The notes: generated by a model not told the origin, from the letters alone. A stretch of 30,205 nucleotides of DNA from Sphaeroforma sirkka (GCA_001586965.3 LUCW03000314.1:1-30205), one strand, 5' to 3'. Shown: positions 10,448 to 21,837, counted from the first letter of the stretch. Numbers and translations: made by a program.

Positions 10448-11032
10448 ATGTCGGGGCAGGCCGAATCCTCAATTGAGACGTTCGTCCCCAACGGCTCCTT
10501 ACCCAATGACCAATGGAAATTGGACATACAAAAATCGATCACAAACCTCTCTGCCCAGGTCAGTACTCTACAGGCCAATCTCAATCAAATTTTGGGACCG
10601 GCTCTAACAACCCCGAACAATGATAGGCCCATCTCCAAGGAGCCTTTGACTGATGACCAATGGAAATCAACCATACACCACATGCTCACCAACCTCTGTG
10701 CAAAAACAACCAACCTTGAATCTAAACTTCGGGACCTTAAATCCCAAACCCGTGCACCTATAGATAAAGACACACCCGACACTTTCCGATTTGGCTCCAC
10801 AAGCCCGCCTGCTCCGCCTGCAAAAAGACCGCGGTCACAGGCACCCAATAGCAGCAGTGAGCCTCCCGGCTACCGCTCAAAAGTGGACAAAGCTACAAAA
10901 CCGAGCCCTACAAAACGCCCGACCCTACCAGCTTCTCAGTCCCAACCGCAGCCGCCAGTACCCGAACACCTTTTGACGAAAGTGGTGGGCCGCCCGATGC
11001 CGAACAAAACTCTTATGACATGGATGACATAA
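10448..11032 (+). CDS. Element ORF 1, coiled-coil protein of unknown function
   Basis: About 194 residues from the ATG at 10448, which has an A-rich context; an in-frame upstream ATG at 10355 is possible but less likely. The N-terminal half contains an internal duplication: DQWKLDIQKSITNLSAQ and DQWKSTIHHMLTNLCAK, each followed by a leucine-rich coiled-coil-like segment. The C-terminal half is rich in Pro, Ser, Lys and Arg, including PPAKRPRSQ, a possible nuclear localisation signal. It overlaps the next ORF by 13 nt in another frame. No known domain recognised; it may be a structural or nucleic-acid-binding component of the surrounding element. Confidence 0.5.
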   Translation: MSGQAESSIETFVPNGSLPNDQWKLDIQKSITNLSAQVSTLQANLNQILGPALTTPNNDRPISKEPLTDDQWKSTIHHMLTNLCAKTTNLESKLRDLKSQTRAPIDKDTPDTFRFGSTSPPAPPAKRPRSQAPNSSSEPPGYRSKVDKATKPSPTKRPTLPASQSQPQPPVPEHLLTKVVGRPMPNKTLMTWMT

Positions 11033-11562
11033 CTCCGGTATGGCTCTTCTTCCGAGCAATTTTCCCTAACGGCAAGCCCCCATCCCAATCAGTATTTGAA
11101 AAATACTGGCATGCCCAACCAGTCCTCAATCGCCACCACTTTCTCTGGTATCTTCCGTCTAAATCGGTATCTCAACCAAATCGCCGCGGAAGCTCCACCA
11201 GTTTCATCCGCCTTTGTGTTCCTAGCGACGCTGTCGCTCAGGTAAAACGACATGCAGCACTTACATGGAAATGGCAGCTTGATGAAAACATCGACCCTCG
11301 CTCCCAACAACATCCCGACGCTACGAAAGCAGCTTTAATCCATTATCTCCGCACCAAGCGGGAGGCCCGCTGCACACATGAACGAGCGCCAAAAATTCTT
11401 GACCGCAGCATGGATGCACTACTGATCCCACTTGTCAATTCCACTAACGCAGACATCCTCCAATCTACCGCGGATCGTCTCCAGAAGGCTTACCAAGCAA
11501 AGCATAATGCAAACCTCTTCTCACCTAACCCGCAAATCCCGGCAAACGCTAATCTTTCCTGA
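11020..11562 (+). CDS. Element ORF 2, basic protein of unknown function
   Basis: 180 residues from an ATG that overlaps the stop of the previous ORF (ATGGATGACATAA). Visible features: aromatic-rich start (PVWLFFRAIFP, FEKYWHAQP, FLWYLP) and a helical, basic middle (AALIHYLRTKREARC). The frame upstream of the ATG is also open, so the ATG is not certain as the real start. It ends in the right terminal inverted repeat. No family recognised and no catalytic motif seen. The overlap suggests coupled expression of the two ORFs, but that is inference. Confidence 0.45.
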   Translation: MDDITPVWLFFRAIFPNGKPPSQSVFEKYWHAQPVLNRHHFLWYLPSKSVSQPNRRGSSTSFIRLCVPSDAVAQVKRHAALTWKWQLDENIDPRSQQHPDATKAALIHYLRTKREARCTHERAPKILDRSMDALLIPLVNSTNADILQSTADRLQKAYQAKHNANLFSPNPQIPANANLS

Positions 11563-11651
11563 ACCACTACAGCGACTATGAGAGTCATATCATATGTTCA
11601 TACATTGTAATATACATACTTGTCATTTGTTGAAATAAATAATATTATCCC
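11551..11651 (-). repeat. Right terminal inverted repeat
   Basis: Reverse-complement partner of 10058-10158. The last codons of the 11020-11562 ORF lie in it, read in a different frame from the ORF that ends in the left repeat. Confidence 0.85.
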
Positions 11652-11720
11652 TATCGAATGTTCCATCTATTCGCTTGCTGACCTACTAAGTAGAGTACCC
11701 ACCTCTGTGGTACGGATCGG
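11652..11720. repeat. Fragment of the dispersed repeat family
   Basis: Closely matches 20394-20463 (begins CTATCGAATGTTCC, ends TACGGATCGG), where it directly follows DNA like that of the left end of the 10058 element. Here it sits outside the right terminal repeat, so the locus was rearranged or the element went into a related copy. 11721-11794 holds only a small palindrome (GTATTCAG/CTGAATAC) before the gypsy LTR. Confidence 0.75.
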
Positions 11721-11794
11721 CATTCACTATTGTATTCAGAGCTGAATACTTACAGTTGTAGAGAGTTATCATGGCAGGCGATTATACTATCAAG

Positions 11795-12389
11795 TGTAAA
11801 CTTCGGTGGAAATTACTAGGTTTCGAACTATTTTAAACTAAAATACAATTTAGTCATTTAGGATTTAGCAGTGGTAGCTTGTGTAAGAATGATCGGGACT
11901 GCCTCTTGTTAAGAGCCTAAATATCCTCGATCACACAGGGTGTACCTCTAGCTGTTCTTTATTGAATAATTTTCACTAGAAGTACTAATATTTCATGACC
12001 ACTTGCCTAATTTGTAAATAGACATAATAACGTAAGTCACGTTAATACATTAGCTGATATAAATAAAGTTCCATCTGAAGAAAAGTTAAAAAAAGAAAAA
12101 GACTTATTGGATTTTGGAGATTGGCGGGAGGACCAAAATCTATAAGTAGTAGTTCGGAGATTATAAAATTTAGTTTATAATATCCTACATCTACTAATGT
12201 CTCAAATAGGTCCAAGTAGATGAGTCATACTAAATACTCAGGCTATTGGAGCCATCAAAGTGAATTTAGAACACTTTGGAAATATTGGAAAAAGAGCTTG
12301 TACTAAATTATTTAAAATACAAATAAAAACCAATGTATCATCTCAATTGATCTTGATATTTTAGACTGACCGGAGGCCGTATTTCTACA
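11795..12389 (-). repeat. 3' LTR of the gypsy element
   Basis: 595 bp, TGT...ACA, partner of 18841-19420. Contains a TATAAATAAAG-like stretch on the plus strand but no other clear signal. Confidence 0.9.
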
Positions 12390-14459
12390 TAGCCCCCAGT
12401 AGCTTTTAGAACTACGAACGTACGTTAAGATACGATCTAGTTGGTAAAGCAAAAACCAAAGTAAAAACGGTTTCGGTCATGACTTATCGAGTAAGTATGT
12501 ACCTATATGTACGAGTTCAAGACTCATGTTGTACTCTGTGTCGTTTAGTATTTGGTCCAGTAACCATTTCCGATGTAGGCGCCTTACGTTTATTATTTGG
12601 TAAGGTAATAGCCAAAGGCTGTTCTTCATTAGTAAGTAAGTTTGAACAATTTTCTGCACTGTTGGTAAGCAGATCAGAAAGTTTAGTCACGTAGGAAGTA
12701 GGTGGCAAATAGGGAATTTCAGATCCGTCAGGGTTTGTAGTCACCTGAGGAAACCCTTTTCGTTTATCTCGTGTGTTCTTATGTAAACGCTTATTCCATT
12801 TCTTATTAAATATACGAAGAAAGTCGCGAGATTCACGAAATGCATCGGAGGTTAGCCAAGCTACTGTCCCATCCATGAAACGGGTCTTGTAGTAAGTGTA
12901 TCCGTCTTCGGATGTTTTGTCAATTATATCTTTGACTTGTGACTCCATAACTGGTATATCAGAATCAAATGAGCGAGCGAGTGAGAGTTCGGAGGTAGGG
13001 ATACGGTGAGTGCCTAGATTGGTTGCGCTAGTACCATCAATGTTATTCACTTCGTAAGTATCACTCTTCTCATCATGGTAGGAAATAATAAAAGGTCCTA
13101 TCGTCTTAGAAGAGAGTTTGGTAACGTTGGCGTTTCGATTTATAATGTTAACGTAATCGCCGACTTTGAACTGAACAATGTTCTTAGTGTTATTCCATCG
13201 GTCATACGCTTTAAGTAGGACGCGATTCTTGTGCTCGAGTAAACAGGGGTAAACAACGTTCTGCATATGCTCGATCTTTTGTAGCCACGGGGTAGCGTGT
13301 TTCTCGGGCGCAGTTTTATCAAACGTTGCTTGTAATTCACTATAGCGGCCAAAGAAATAGTGAAACGGGAGTGTTTCAGTTTGAGAATTCATGCAGTTAT
13401 TCATTTGAGTCTGAACCCATTTCAAATGATAAGGCCACATATCCTCAACGTCGTCTAGTGCGGTACGCAAGAGTTTCTTAAGTTCTCTATGACGTGTCTC
13501 ATTTGCACCCTGCGTTTGAGGTTTGTAAGGAACACCACGCCTATGGGTCATGCCTGATACGAGTATAAGTGCCTCCATTACGTCGGTACAAAACTCACTA
13601 CCGTTATCAGAACATAGTACTCGGGGGAAACCGAAGTCATTAAAGACGTGATAGCATAATTCTGCCACTGTTTGTGGACGTTTGTTCGGTATTGCAGAAA
13701 GCAAGTTATAGCCCGAAGCCACACAAAAGAAATGACAGATATATACATCGCCAGTATGCTTGGATCGCGGGAGTTTAACCAAATCGACTATGACTCGGCG
13801 CATCGGTTGGTCTTCTGTCACACTTTTCGTATCGCTTGATCTGGTTCTTTTCACAATCAGTACAGCGTCGGTATACTTCACGTATGGTTTCTTTCAGCGC
13901 CGGGTGATCAAGCCCTGCACGAATAGCCATTTTATAAGTATGCTCATATGCTCGATGCGTTAAATTATGTATAATTTTAACTCTACTTTCGAGCTCCTCT
14001 AAGTCAGTCAGATTCTGTGTAACGCTGGTTGGATGAACCATAGTCCTGTTGGAAAGGGCAACCTCAGTATCAGGAGGGGTAGAGTCCTGAGATACATAAT
14101 TGACAACATTGGATTGTTGAAGTATCTTCTTCAGTTGTTTCGCAACTCCTGGCTGTTCTTTAAGCAGCGCTTTAAGTAGTTGAGTGCAAGCTTCAGGTTC
14201 TCTTAGAGTTTTGAGTCTTTGATCCATGGCCTTAGCTAGTTCCATGTTTTTACGATCTAATGCCGTTTCAATCGGCATTACCTCGACTGCAATCTTGTTG
14301 GGTGCATGTGTTGTACGAGTCTTGAGCTTTTGTTGAAACTCTTTAGACTCCTCTAGTTTAGCTAAGAATTCGGTTGAGGGTTTCCACTTAGTGGTACCTG
14401 CAGGACCGATGCGACAAACAATGGTGTGTTTCCAAGGTGTCTTCTTAATAGAATAGGAT

Positions 14460-14790
14460 CCCTGATACAAAAAACGTGTCGGCTTCACGGTCGACATAAA
14501 TAGGTTCGTCTTGAATCTTATTAATTAAATCACGTATCCATGGGTCGGAGTTACGTAAGGGACAACACAGCGTAATGGTAGATTTCGTAATATTAACATA
14601 ATTTAACAACTGTGCGATAAGTTGACAAGGTGGGTTAGCCCACGCATTATGCTTTGATAAGTCAAGCTGAAATGCATCACCTTTAGGATGAGTCAACGAC
14701 CTATATTCAGAAACCTGTTTGTTATGTTCTGCGGCGAACATATCAACAGTAAATGGACCCCATCGTGATTGAGCGAGGTTAAACCATCTC
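14460..14790 (-). other. Methyltransferase-like segment between RNase H and integrase
   Basis: Inside the gypsy fossil. The translation shows WGPFTVDMFAAEHNKQ, then DAFQLDLSKHNAWANPP and a hydrophobic ITLCCPL strand. This pattern resembles the adenine-methyltransferase-like (Dam-like) segment known after RNase H in DIRS-type and some gypsy elements, with NPP standing for the DPPY/NPPY motif. Whether it was ever catalytic is unknown. Confidence 0.5.
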
Positions 14791-17700
14791 TTATTTAGCA
14801 TCCAATCGGTTGCTAATAACTCCTTGACTGTTTTCTGGTAGTCGGGCACAAGTCGAGAGAGCATGTCAGGAAGATGGTTATGTATTCCTGGTATGTGTGT
14901 TATATTAAAAGCGAACTTGGCAATAATGTCATGCCAGCGGCTCACCAACTGTGAGTCAGAGTTCATATCTTTTAAGTATGTTAGAGACTTTTGATCACAG
15001 GCGACAGTAAAGTAACTTCCATAAAGGTAGTCTTTAAACTGTCTTAGCGCAGTAACTATAGCAAGGAGCTCTTGTTTAACGGTAGGGTAATTCCGTTGAC
15101 TCTTATTATAACTCTTGCTAAAGAATTGTATGTAGCTCGGTTTACCATTTATCGTTTGGTAAAGCACTCCACCCACCGCTCGATCTGAAGCGTCGGTTGC
15201 TACTTGGAATGGGACACCATCCACAGGGTACTGCATGATGGGTGCGTCCATTACTTTACTTTTGACTAGTTTAAATGCATCATCACATTCTTTAGTCCAA
15301 AGCTTTCCCAAAGGTCCTTTGTGCAGCCGTAGGTGACTGAAAGGCTTTAAGTAATGAGAAAGATGCGGTACCGAATCCGAGAAGAAGTTAACAAACCCAC
15401 ACACAGAGTTCACATCTCTTCCAGTAAATTGGTGTTGATAAATCCAACAGAAACTGTTTCTTGCCAGGATCAATTTCTACCTCTGCTGCAGATACTTTGT
15501 AGCCAAGTAAGTGTATAGTATCTTTAGCAAAAGAACACTTGTCTTCGTTAATCTTAAGTTTAGCATGATTAAGTCGCTTTAAGACTTCTTTAACGAGTTT
15601 AGCATGTTCATGTGTTGTCTTTGTAAAGATAACTATATCATCTAAATAGACTGATACGTTATACGACAGGTCCGCAAATAGTTCCATCATAACTTGTTGG
15701 AAGAAAGAAGGTAACATGTGTAAGCCTTCAGGTGCACCTTTAAACTGGTACTTCTTACCTTGCCAAGTAAAGGAAAAGTATTTCCTATGAGGCTCATATA
15801 TTTGTAGTTGATGGAATGCAGCTTTTAAGTCTATCTTGGAAAAGATAGTCGCACCTCCATTTTGCGTAGTATCTCGCTTATCTTAGGTAAGGGAAAACTA
15901 TGTTGCGGAATTAGTTTGTTGATTGGCGACAGGTCTAGTACTACTCTTGTTTTACTAAACGTTCCATCAGATTTATATTGATCGACCGCTAAGAGAGCTA
16001 AGTTAACTGGGGTTGCATCATAATTGATTTCAATTAGACCCTGTTTTAACCAATCTTCGATTTGGGTTTTGACAACGTCTTTGTGTCTCCAACTCACGTA
16101 GTTATGTGAAGGACACTTTAACTTAGAGAAGTCGACGTTTGTTAAGTCAAGTCTAACGTACCCATTAGAGAACTTAAACATACACCAGTCAGTTATTGCA
16201 ATCTTCCTGTTTTGTATAATTAAGTCCATAATTATATCGGTGAAGTGCGGAATCATATCCTTTGCTTCACCTTCCGGAGGTTTAGGTATCTTTAACATGT
16301 TATCATCTGACTGATCTTTATTCGGGTCCAGCCCATTAGGCAGACCAGTGAGTGTTATACCTAAGCTGAGAAGATCAGTCATACCTATAATTAAATCGTA
16401 TTTCTGAGACATGTCAGTAACGATTAGGTGAGTCTTCACTTCTCTTCTATCTGACAGCATTATGTGTGCATAGTCAATGGCTTGTTCGCAAGTAGTAACT
16501 TTGCCATTTCCCAAGATTAAATCAGTTGTTTCGTTATGGACAGCCATATCTGTAGCGTAGGCTACTCGGCGTGAGATAGCAGAGACTTCAGCCCCTGGAT
16601 CAAATAGTGTCATAACTTTTTCTCCATTTACGAAAACTGTTTGAGAGATACGTTCATCTCCTTTGGTATAGATTTTATTAAACATTTTCTCATAATCTTG
16701 CTCTAGTGCACACATATGGTACTGTCAGTGCTTAACTTGGACGTCCGGTAAGTCCTTGCAATCCTCTTTGTGCCAACCGTTAGTACCCTTGCAAATAGCA
16801 CACTCTTTCATATAGTGTCCAAAATCTGGCTTGCCTGGTGCACACTTAACAGGGTCGTGTCTACCATTCCACTTGCCATTACGTTTTGTGAGGTTGTAAC
16901 CACACTTCTTGCAAGGCGCTCTCACCTTCTTTTCACCTTTCGGTTCGGTAGAAGTAGAGCCAGTACCCCCTCCAGTAGTAGTGCGAGGTTTCTTAGTACT
17001 ACGCGCAGTATTAGTCTCTACTGCGTTACGCTTAGTGGGCTGGGAGTAGCTCGTGGTACTAAGTACTCTAGTAGAGGGATTGGTATGCTTGTAAACTATC
17101 TTCTCAAAGACAGACCAAGGCATAGATCGCAAATCACCATAGGCGATGATGTCATCATTGACTTTCTTAAAGAGGTTAGCTCCCAGAGTCTACAACATCA
17201 TCTGACAAATTAATAAATATTCGCCAGTATAGGTACGACCACCCATCCGAGTATTCATATGTGTCATATGAGCTAGAGCACCTCGAATAGTGGTATCGTT
17301 CGCAAAGAACTTGCGAGACTCTAAAAGTTCACGGTCACGTGCATCTTCAAAAAAAGTGTTAAGTATATTATCACGCAACTGGTGCCAGGGTAGGGCTTTC
17401 CAGTTCGGCTCATGAGCCTTCAAGATAGTTCGCCATTCACCTGGCTCACAGAAATGAATAAAGGCATTCATCATCTGCTTATCCTTAAGGCTGACAGACT
17501 CCTTAAGTTGGTCGAAGGCCTTCAGTGTCTCCACTGTACTCTCATTAGTAGAGAAATCGACCTCAGCCTGCGCGTTACCTAGCTGCTTTATAAAGCTTGG
17601 TTCTAAGTGTTCACGAGGCTCATGCTCAGTGCTACGGGCTGCTAGTGCCAAGATGGTGTCTATTTCCTTTCTCTTGTTATCGATTAGATAGCGAATGTTA

Positions 17701-18840
17701 TCCGCTTTCCTATCGTCAAGGTCAGAGTCATTCAATTGACGGTCCTCAAGGACTTGCATACCAGAGCGTAATAGCTTGAGACGAGTATGTCTGGTTCTCA
17801 CTTCCTCATCCTCAGGATTAGAGCGGGAACTCTCTAACGAGGTACTGGTGTAGCGATTGCCAAAATCGTGAGTACCAGGGTCAGTTGGCAAATGAGTCGA
17901 TATTACGAGGATGGTAAGCCTCATCGAGTTCCATACGATCATATCCGCTGACAGGGTTAGGTTTGTCAAGAGGATGGTCAATGGTAGCATCAGAGCTATA
18001 GAGATTAAATTTTGAAATATTTCCTCTCTCACCAGTGGTAACTTGCTTAGTGGTAAACATACTGGCTGGTAAACCAGTAGGTCTCGGGTTCGAAACTTGG
18101 CTCGGAATTTTTTCTTCTTCTTCGGTATAGGAAGAATATCAGCCAAGTGGGACACGATAGAGGGGTCCACAACTGCTGCTGCCGCTATCTCCTTCAAGAG
18201 CGCTTCAGTGCGGTTCAATTGGCGTCGAGATTGAGAGGATCCAACCACTCGTTGTCGAGTTATGGCGTCCTCAGCTTCGGCCCCAAGATTTGAGCTGAAT
18301 GGAATGGCTTCTCCATCGATGGCGAAACCGAAATTTTCGGACAGGTCCAATACTTCCTTTTCACTCCGGATTTGTGCTGGAGTGTCCTTTAGATGTGGAG
18401 TTATAATGTCCCCGACATTCGTATCCACGAATTTTCCAGCCTTTCGACGTTTATACCCAATATTTGACGGCACGTGGTCAGGGGGCAAGCTGGGGTCCTG
18501 AGCTTCACTCCTAGGTGATACACGGACGCTGGCGAGCCTTTCCGCGGTAGTAGATACCTCTTCTTCCAAGGCTTTAGGATCCGACGAGTCATCCTCAGGA
18601 TAATCCTCTGTACCAACCTCAGAATTGGCTTCCCCAACAGTTTCCTCGGCAGGCTCAACTCCAGACAGGCTAGGTGTTTCCACAGGGACCTCAGGAACCT
18701 AGGCAGGCTTAGCAGGCTTAGAGCTAGCGGCTCCCTTGCCTTTAGAAGTACCCTTAGCCATAGTATTTGCTGGATAGTAAATCGATGTTAGACAGTCTAG
18801 AAGCAGTACACTACTGTAACTACTAAATAACTGAAAAATA

Positions 18841-19420
18841 TGTAAACTTCGATGGAAATTACTAGGTTTCAAACTATATTAAACTAAAATACAATTTAGT
18901 CAGTTAGGATTTAGCAGTGGTAGCTTGTGTAAGAATGATCGGGGCTGCCTCTTGTTAAGAGCCTAAATATCCTCGATCACACAGGGCGTACCTCTAGCTG
19001 TTCTTTATTGAACAATTTTCACTAGAAGTACTAAGTGTTCATGACCACATGCCTAATTTGTAAATAGACATAATAACGTAAGTCACGTTAATACATTAGC
19101 TGATATAAATAAAGTTCCATCTGAAGAAAAGTTAAAAAAAGAAAAAGACTTGTTGGATTTTGGAGATTGGCGGGAGAACCAAAATCTATAAGTAGTAGTT
19201 CGGAGATTATAAAATTTAGTTTATAATATCCTACATCTACTAATGTCTCAAATAGGTCCAAGTAGATGAGTCATACCAAATACTCAGGCTATTGGAGCCA
19301 TCAAAGTGAATTTAGAACGCTTTGGAAATATTGGAAAAAGAGTTTGTATTAAATTATTTAAAAAACAAATAAAAACCAATGTATTAGGGTTTAAGACTGA
19401 CCGGAGGCCGTATTTCTACA
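18841..19420 (-). repeat. 5' LTR of the gypsy element
   Basis: 580 bp, TGT...ACA, about 97% like the 3' LTR over the aligned part. Directly followed on the right by another piece of the same LTR end (19437-19507). Confidence 0.9.
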
Positions 19421-19436
19421 GGAGTCACTATAGGGA

Positions 19437-19507
19437 TCAAATAAAAACCAATATATTATCTCATTTGATATTGATATTTTAGACTGACCGTAGGCTGTAT
19501 TTCTACA
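19437..19507 (-). repeat. LTR end fragment of the same gypsy family
   Basis: About 70 bp matching the terminal part of the left LTR (near 12315-12389), ending TATTTCTACA. It lies 16 bp beyond the 5' LTR and is more diverged than the two LTRs are from each other, so it derives from a different copy. Confidence 0.8.
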
Positions 19508-19793
19508 CAGTGTCTGTACATATGGTATGGCTTTCATAGCCGTTGTAATGGTTCGGAAAAGATCGATGGGAAGAAGTGGTCAGAAAATTCTCACTTAAAG
19601 CTTGGTCCAAGTGAGTCGACAATGGAGGGAATGTGCTGGGTCAATTCAAGCCGGTGCTGACAAGACCCTGACACCATTGAGTGTGCCATGTATTTGCATC
19701 CTGACCTACTAAGTTGCTTACCAATCTCTGTAGTACTGATTGGGTCTGAGCCGTGTAGTGCCCTGGAATAGGTTAGTGCAGAGTACAAAATAC
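19508..19793 (-). repeat. Dispersed repeat copy with C-terminal coding remnant
   Basis: Roughly 75-80% like 20235-20520. The minus frame keeps YSALTYSRALHGSDP and SSIV-like/SIVDSLGPSFK blocks seen in the next copy. It ends exactly where an inverted gypsy LTR fragment begins. Confidence 0.7.
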
Positions 19794-20181
19794 TGTAGAA
19801 ATACGGCCCCTAGGGTTTTACTAAGAAAGTCTAAAATATCAAGATCAAATGAGATAACACATTGGTTTTTATTTGTATTTAAAATAATTTAATACAAATT
19901 CTTTTTCCAATATTTCCAAAATATTCTAAATTCACTTTGATGGCTCCAATAGCCTGAGTATTGTTATGACTCATAGATGTAGAATATTATAAACTAAATT
20001 TTATAATCTCTGAACTACTACTTACAGATTTTGGTCCTCCCGCCAACCTCCAAAATGCAATAAGTCTTTTTCTCTTTTCAACTTTTCTTCAGATGGAACT
20101 TTATAGATATTTGCCAATGTATTAACTTGACTTACGTTCTTATGTCTATTTACAAATTAGGCATGCGGTCATGAACACTAA
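19794..20181 (+). repeat. Truncated gypsy LTR in opposite orientation
   Basis: Starts TGTAGAAATACGG and matches the reverse complement of the 11795-12389 LTR over about 390 bp, then stops at the next repeat copy. Clearly diverged from the paired LTRs, so probably an older solo or truncated LTR. Confidence 0.85.
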
Positions 20182-21300
20182 GGAATAATAATTTTTATTT
20201 CAAAAACGACAATTATGTATGCTACAATGTATGAACATATGGTATGGCTCTCATAGTCGCTGTAGTTGTTCGGGAAAGATTGATGGGAAGAAGTGGTTAG
20301 TAAATTCCCGTTTGAAGCTTGGGCTAAGTGAGTCGACAATGGAAGATATGCGCTGAGTCGATTCGGGCCGGTGTTGACAAAACACTGTTACTATCGAATG
20401 TTCCATATATTCGCTTGCTGACGTACTAAGTAGAGTACCCACCTCTATGGTACGGATCGGGTCTGCGCCGTGTAGTGCCGCGGAATGGGTTAGTGCAGAG
20501 TACGAAATACCGAGAAGGACCAGGTTATCAGTCGTAATCCGGTCGAGAAGCGAGGATGGGGGTAAGCCAATGCCGCACCAGACCACGGATGAATTCGGTA
20601 TGTGTTGGCTGGCCTGGATCGGAAGTATCATAGGCGGAACCAACAAACGCGATGATTTGGTTTGGAACGAAATTTGGAAGTAGTACTTTAACAGCGTGAT
20701 TAGCCGGGGTATGAGGAACATCTGTTGATGTGTCAGGGACGGGTGAAGGTATGGTGGTACTTCAACATGCTGAAGAAAAAGATCCAAGGTATACGTGGAG
20801 GGTCGAGATACCGTGGAAGACGTGGCACTCCTGTAATTGCTGAAGGAAATTAGGGCCAATGGGCGGCAGTTTCGGGCCTACCAGGATGCGTCGAATCAGT
20901 TGTTGGATGCAGGTAAAGTAGCTGGTAGTGAACTTGTGGCTACCGGGGCAGACAGGGCAGAGACAGCCGTCGGTGCGGTAGTCGATCAATGTGAACATGT
21001 ACGTATTCGTTACAATCATAGCACAGAGCCGGATTGGTGTAGATTCGAAGCAGCGATTGAAGCTGTCGTGTCTGGTTGTGCCTCGGTTTGAGGTTGGCGG
21101 TGTACCGAAAACCAGTTGGTAGTAGTATTGGCGCCGGGCCATTGCCGCGGTCTCCTTGTTGGACCAATGTTTTGTTGAGTTCTTCCTGATGTCGTCACAG
21201 CGTTGGCGGAGGGCTACATGGTCGGGTGTACGCCCGCCCGTGGGTTTGTGTACAGTTTTCAGGTGAGCATAGATACTGTACGGGAAGCGCAATGATGGTG
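20182..21300 (-). mobile_element. Longest copy of the dispersed repeat family, unknown type
   Basis: The left end matches the terminal repeat of the 10058 element (AATGTATGAACATATGG, CTCATAGTCGCTGTAG). The minus strand carries an open frame 20251-20859 that ends FPEQLQRL, and further fragments up to 21290 with Cys-rich (CLCPVCPGSHKF or, in another frame, CYDCNEYVHVH) and HLKTVHK segments that might be zinc-binding. Frames are fragmented and no reverse transcriptase or DDE motif is recognised. Taken with the other copies, this looks like the end portion of a mobile element gene, cut off at 21300 by copia-derived DNA. Confidence 0.5.
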
Positions 21301-21387
21301 TACCATGGTATCATAGGTTCCTTTATGTTTGCAGCTGTGGGTACGCGTCCTGATATTGCTTTTGCGACAAATTCACTGAGCCGATAC
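21301..21387 (+). mobile_element. Short copia pol fragment, plus orientation
   Basis: The plus strand matches the reverse complement of about 22510-22600 in the neighbouring copia element (GTRPDIAFAT block just upstream of RNase H). It ends directly at the left LTR edge and points the opposite way to the copia elements on its right. Confidence 0.8.
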
Positions 21388-21837
21388 TGTTAATTTTTCA
21401 ACTCTGTGAAAGTGCTCTTTATTTACTTTTGTATTCCGTATTTATACTATTTTTCGTCAAAATTGAACGGCCCTTTCGGCTCGAAAATTTCCCTTGCCAA
21501 AGAAATTCCAACGGACGTGCGCGATCTATTTTTAGATTCCATCTCTAAAAATACAAACACAATTTCTTCAAATACACTTAAACTTCCAAGACTCATAACT
21601 CAATGAATATTCACTCAAACAACTTGAATAAGGTGTCATATGAAAGGGAAACCCATTTCCTATCAAATGACACCTGTAACAAAATTATACATTTAATAGG
21701 TCAAACACAATCGGCCTACGAAATACATTCGTAAACACAACATACAAAAACATCGTTAGATAATCGGTTCCTCGATGGACTAGGTCTGAGTCCAACACTT
21801 AAACATCATTCACCTTTGACAATATGATTTTTCTACA
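21388..21837 (-). repeat. 3' LTR of the copia element
   Basis: 450 bp, partner of 26675-27126. No internal feature is assigned. Confidence 0.92.

Larger units (their letters stand above)
10058..11651. mobile_element. Unclassified element with 101-bp terminal inverted repeats
   Basis: Terminal inverted repeats 10058-10158 and 11551-11651 are about 93% alike and both begin with GGG followed by AATAATATTA-like sequence. Between them lie two overlapping plus-strand ORFs and, at the left end, the minus-strand tail of another protein, so reading frames point outward and end inside the repeats. I see no clear target duplication, no transposase DDE motif, and no reverse transcriptase. Related DNA recurs at 19508-19793 and 20182-21300. 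A DNA transposon, possibly non-autonomous or composite, is the simplest reading; the family is unknown. Confidence 0.6.
11795..19420 (-). mobile_element. Ty3/gypsy LTR retrotransposon, broken, both LTRs present
   Basis: A 7.6-kb fossil in minus orientation. LTRs 11795-12389 and 18841-19420 begin TGT and end ACA and are about 97% alike apart from one short internal difference in length, so the insertion is fairly recent. Parts in element order: gag about 17190-18770, zinc-binding region about 16745-16930, aspartic protease about 16400-16700, reverse transcriptase about 15480-16130 (YLDD), RNase H about 14850-15310, methyltransferase-like segment about 14460-14790, integrase with HHCC and catalytic core about 13290-13970, GPF motif and chromodomain-like tail about 12780-13130. 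The order RT, RNase H, integrase defines Ty3/gypsy. A purine tract (GGGGGCTA) abuts the 3' LTR; no standard primer site is obvious. Roughly half a dozen breaks. No matching target duplication seen. Confidence 0.9.

Noticed and set aside
10174-10584. Minus-strand 136-codon frame opposite the first element ORF
   Set aside because: It mostly mirrors the plus-strand ORF and shows no recognisable domain or similarity to the other repeat copies, apart from overlap with the shared end block.
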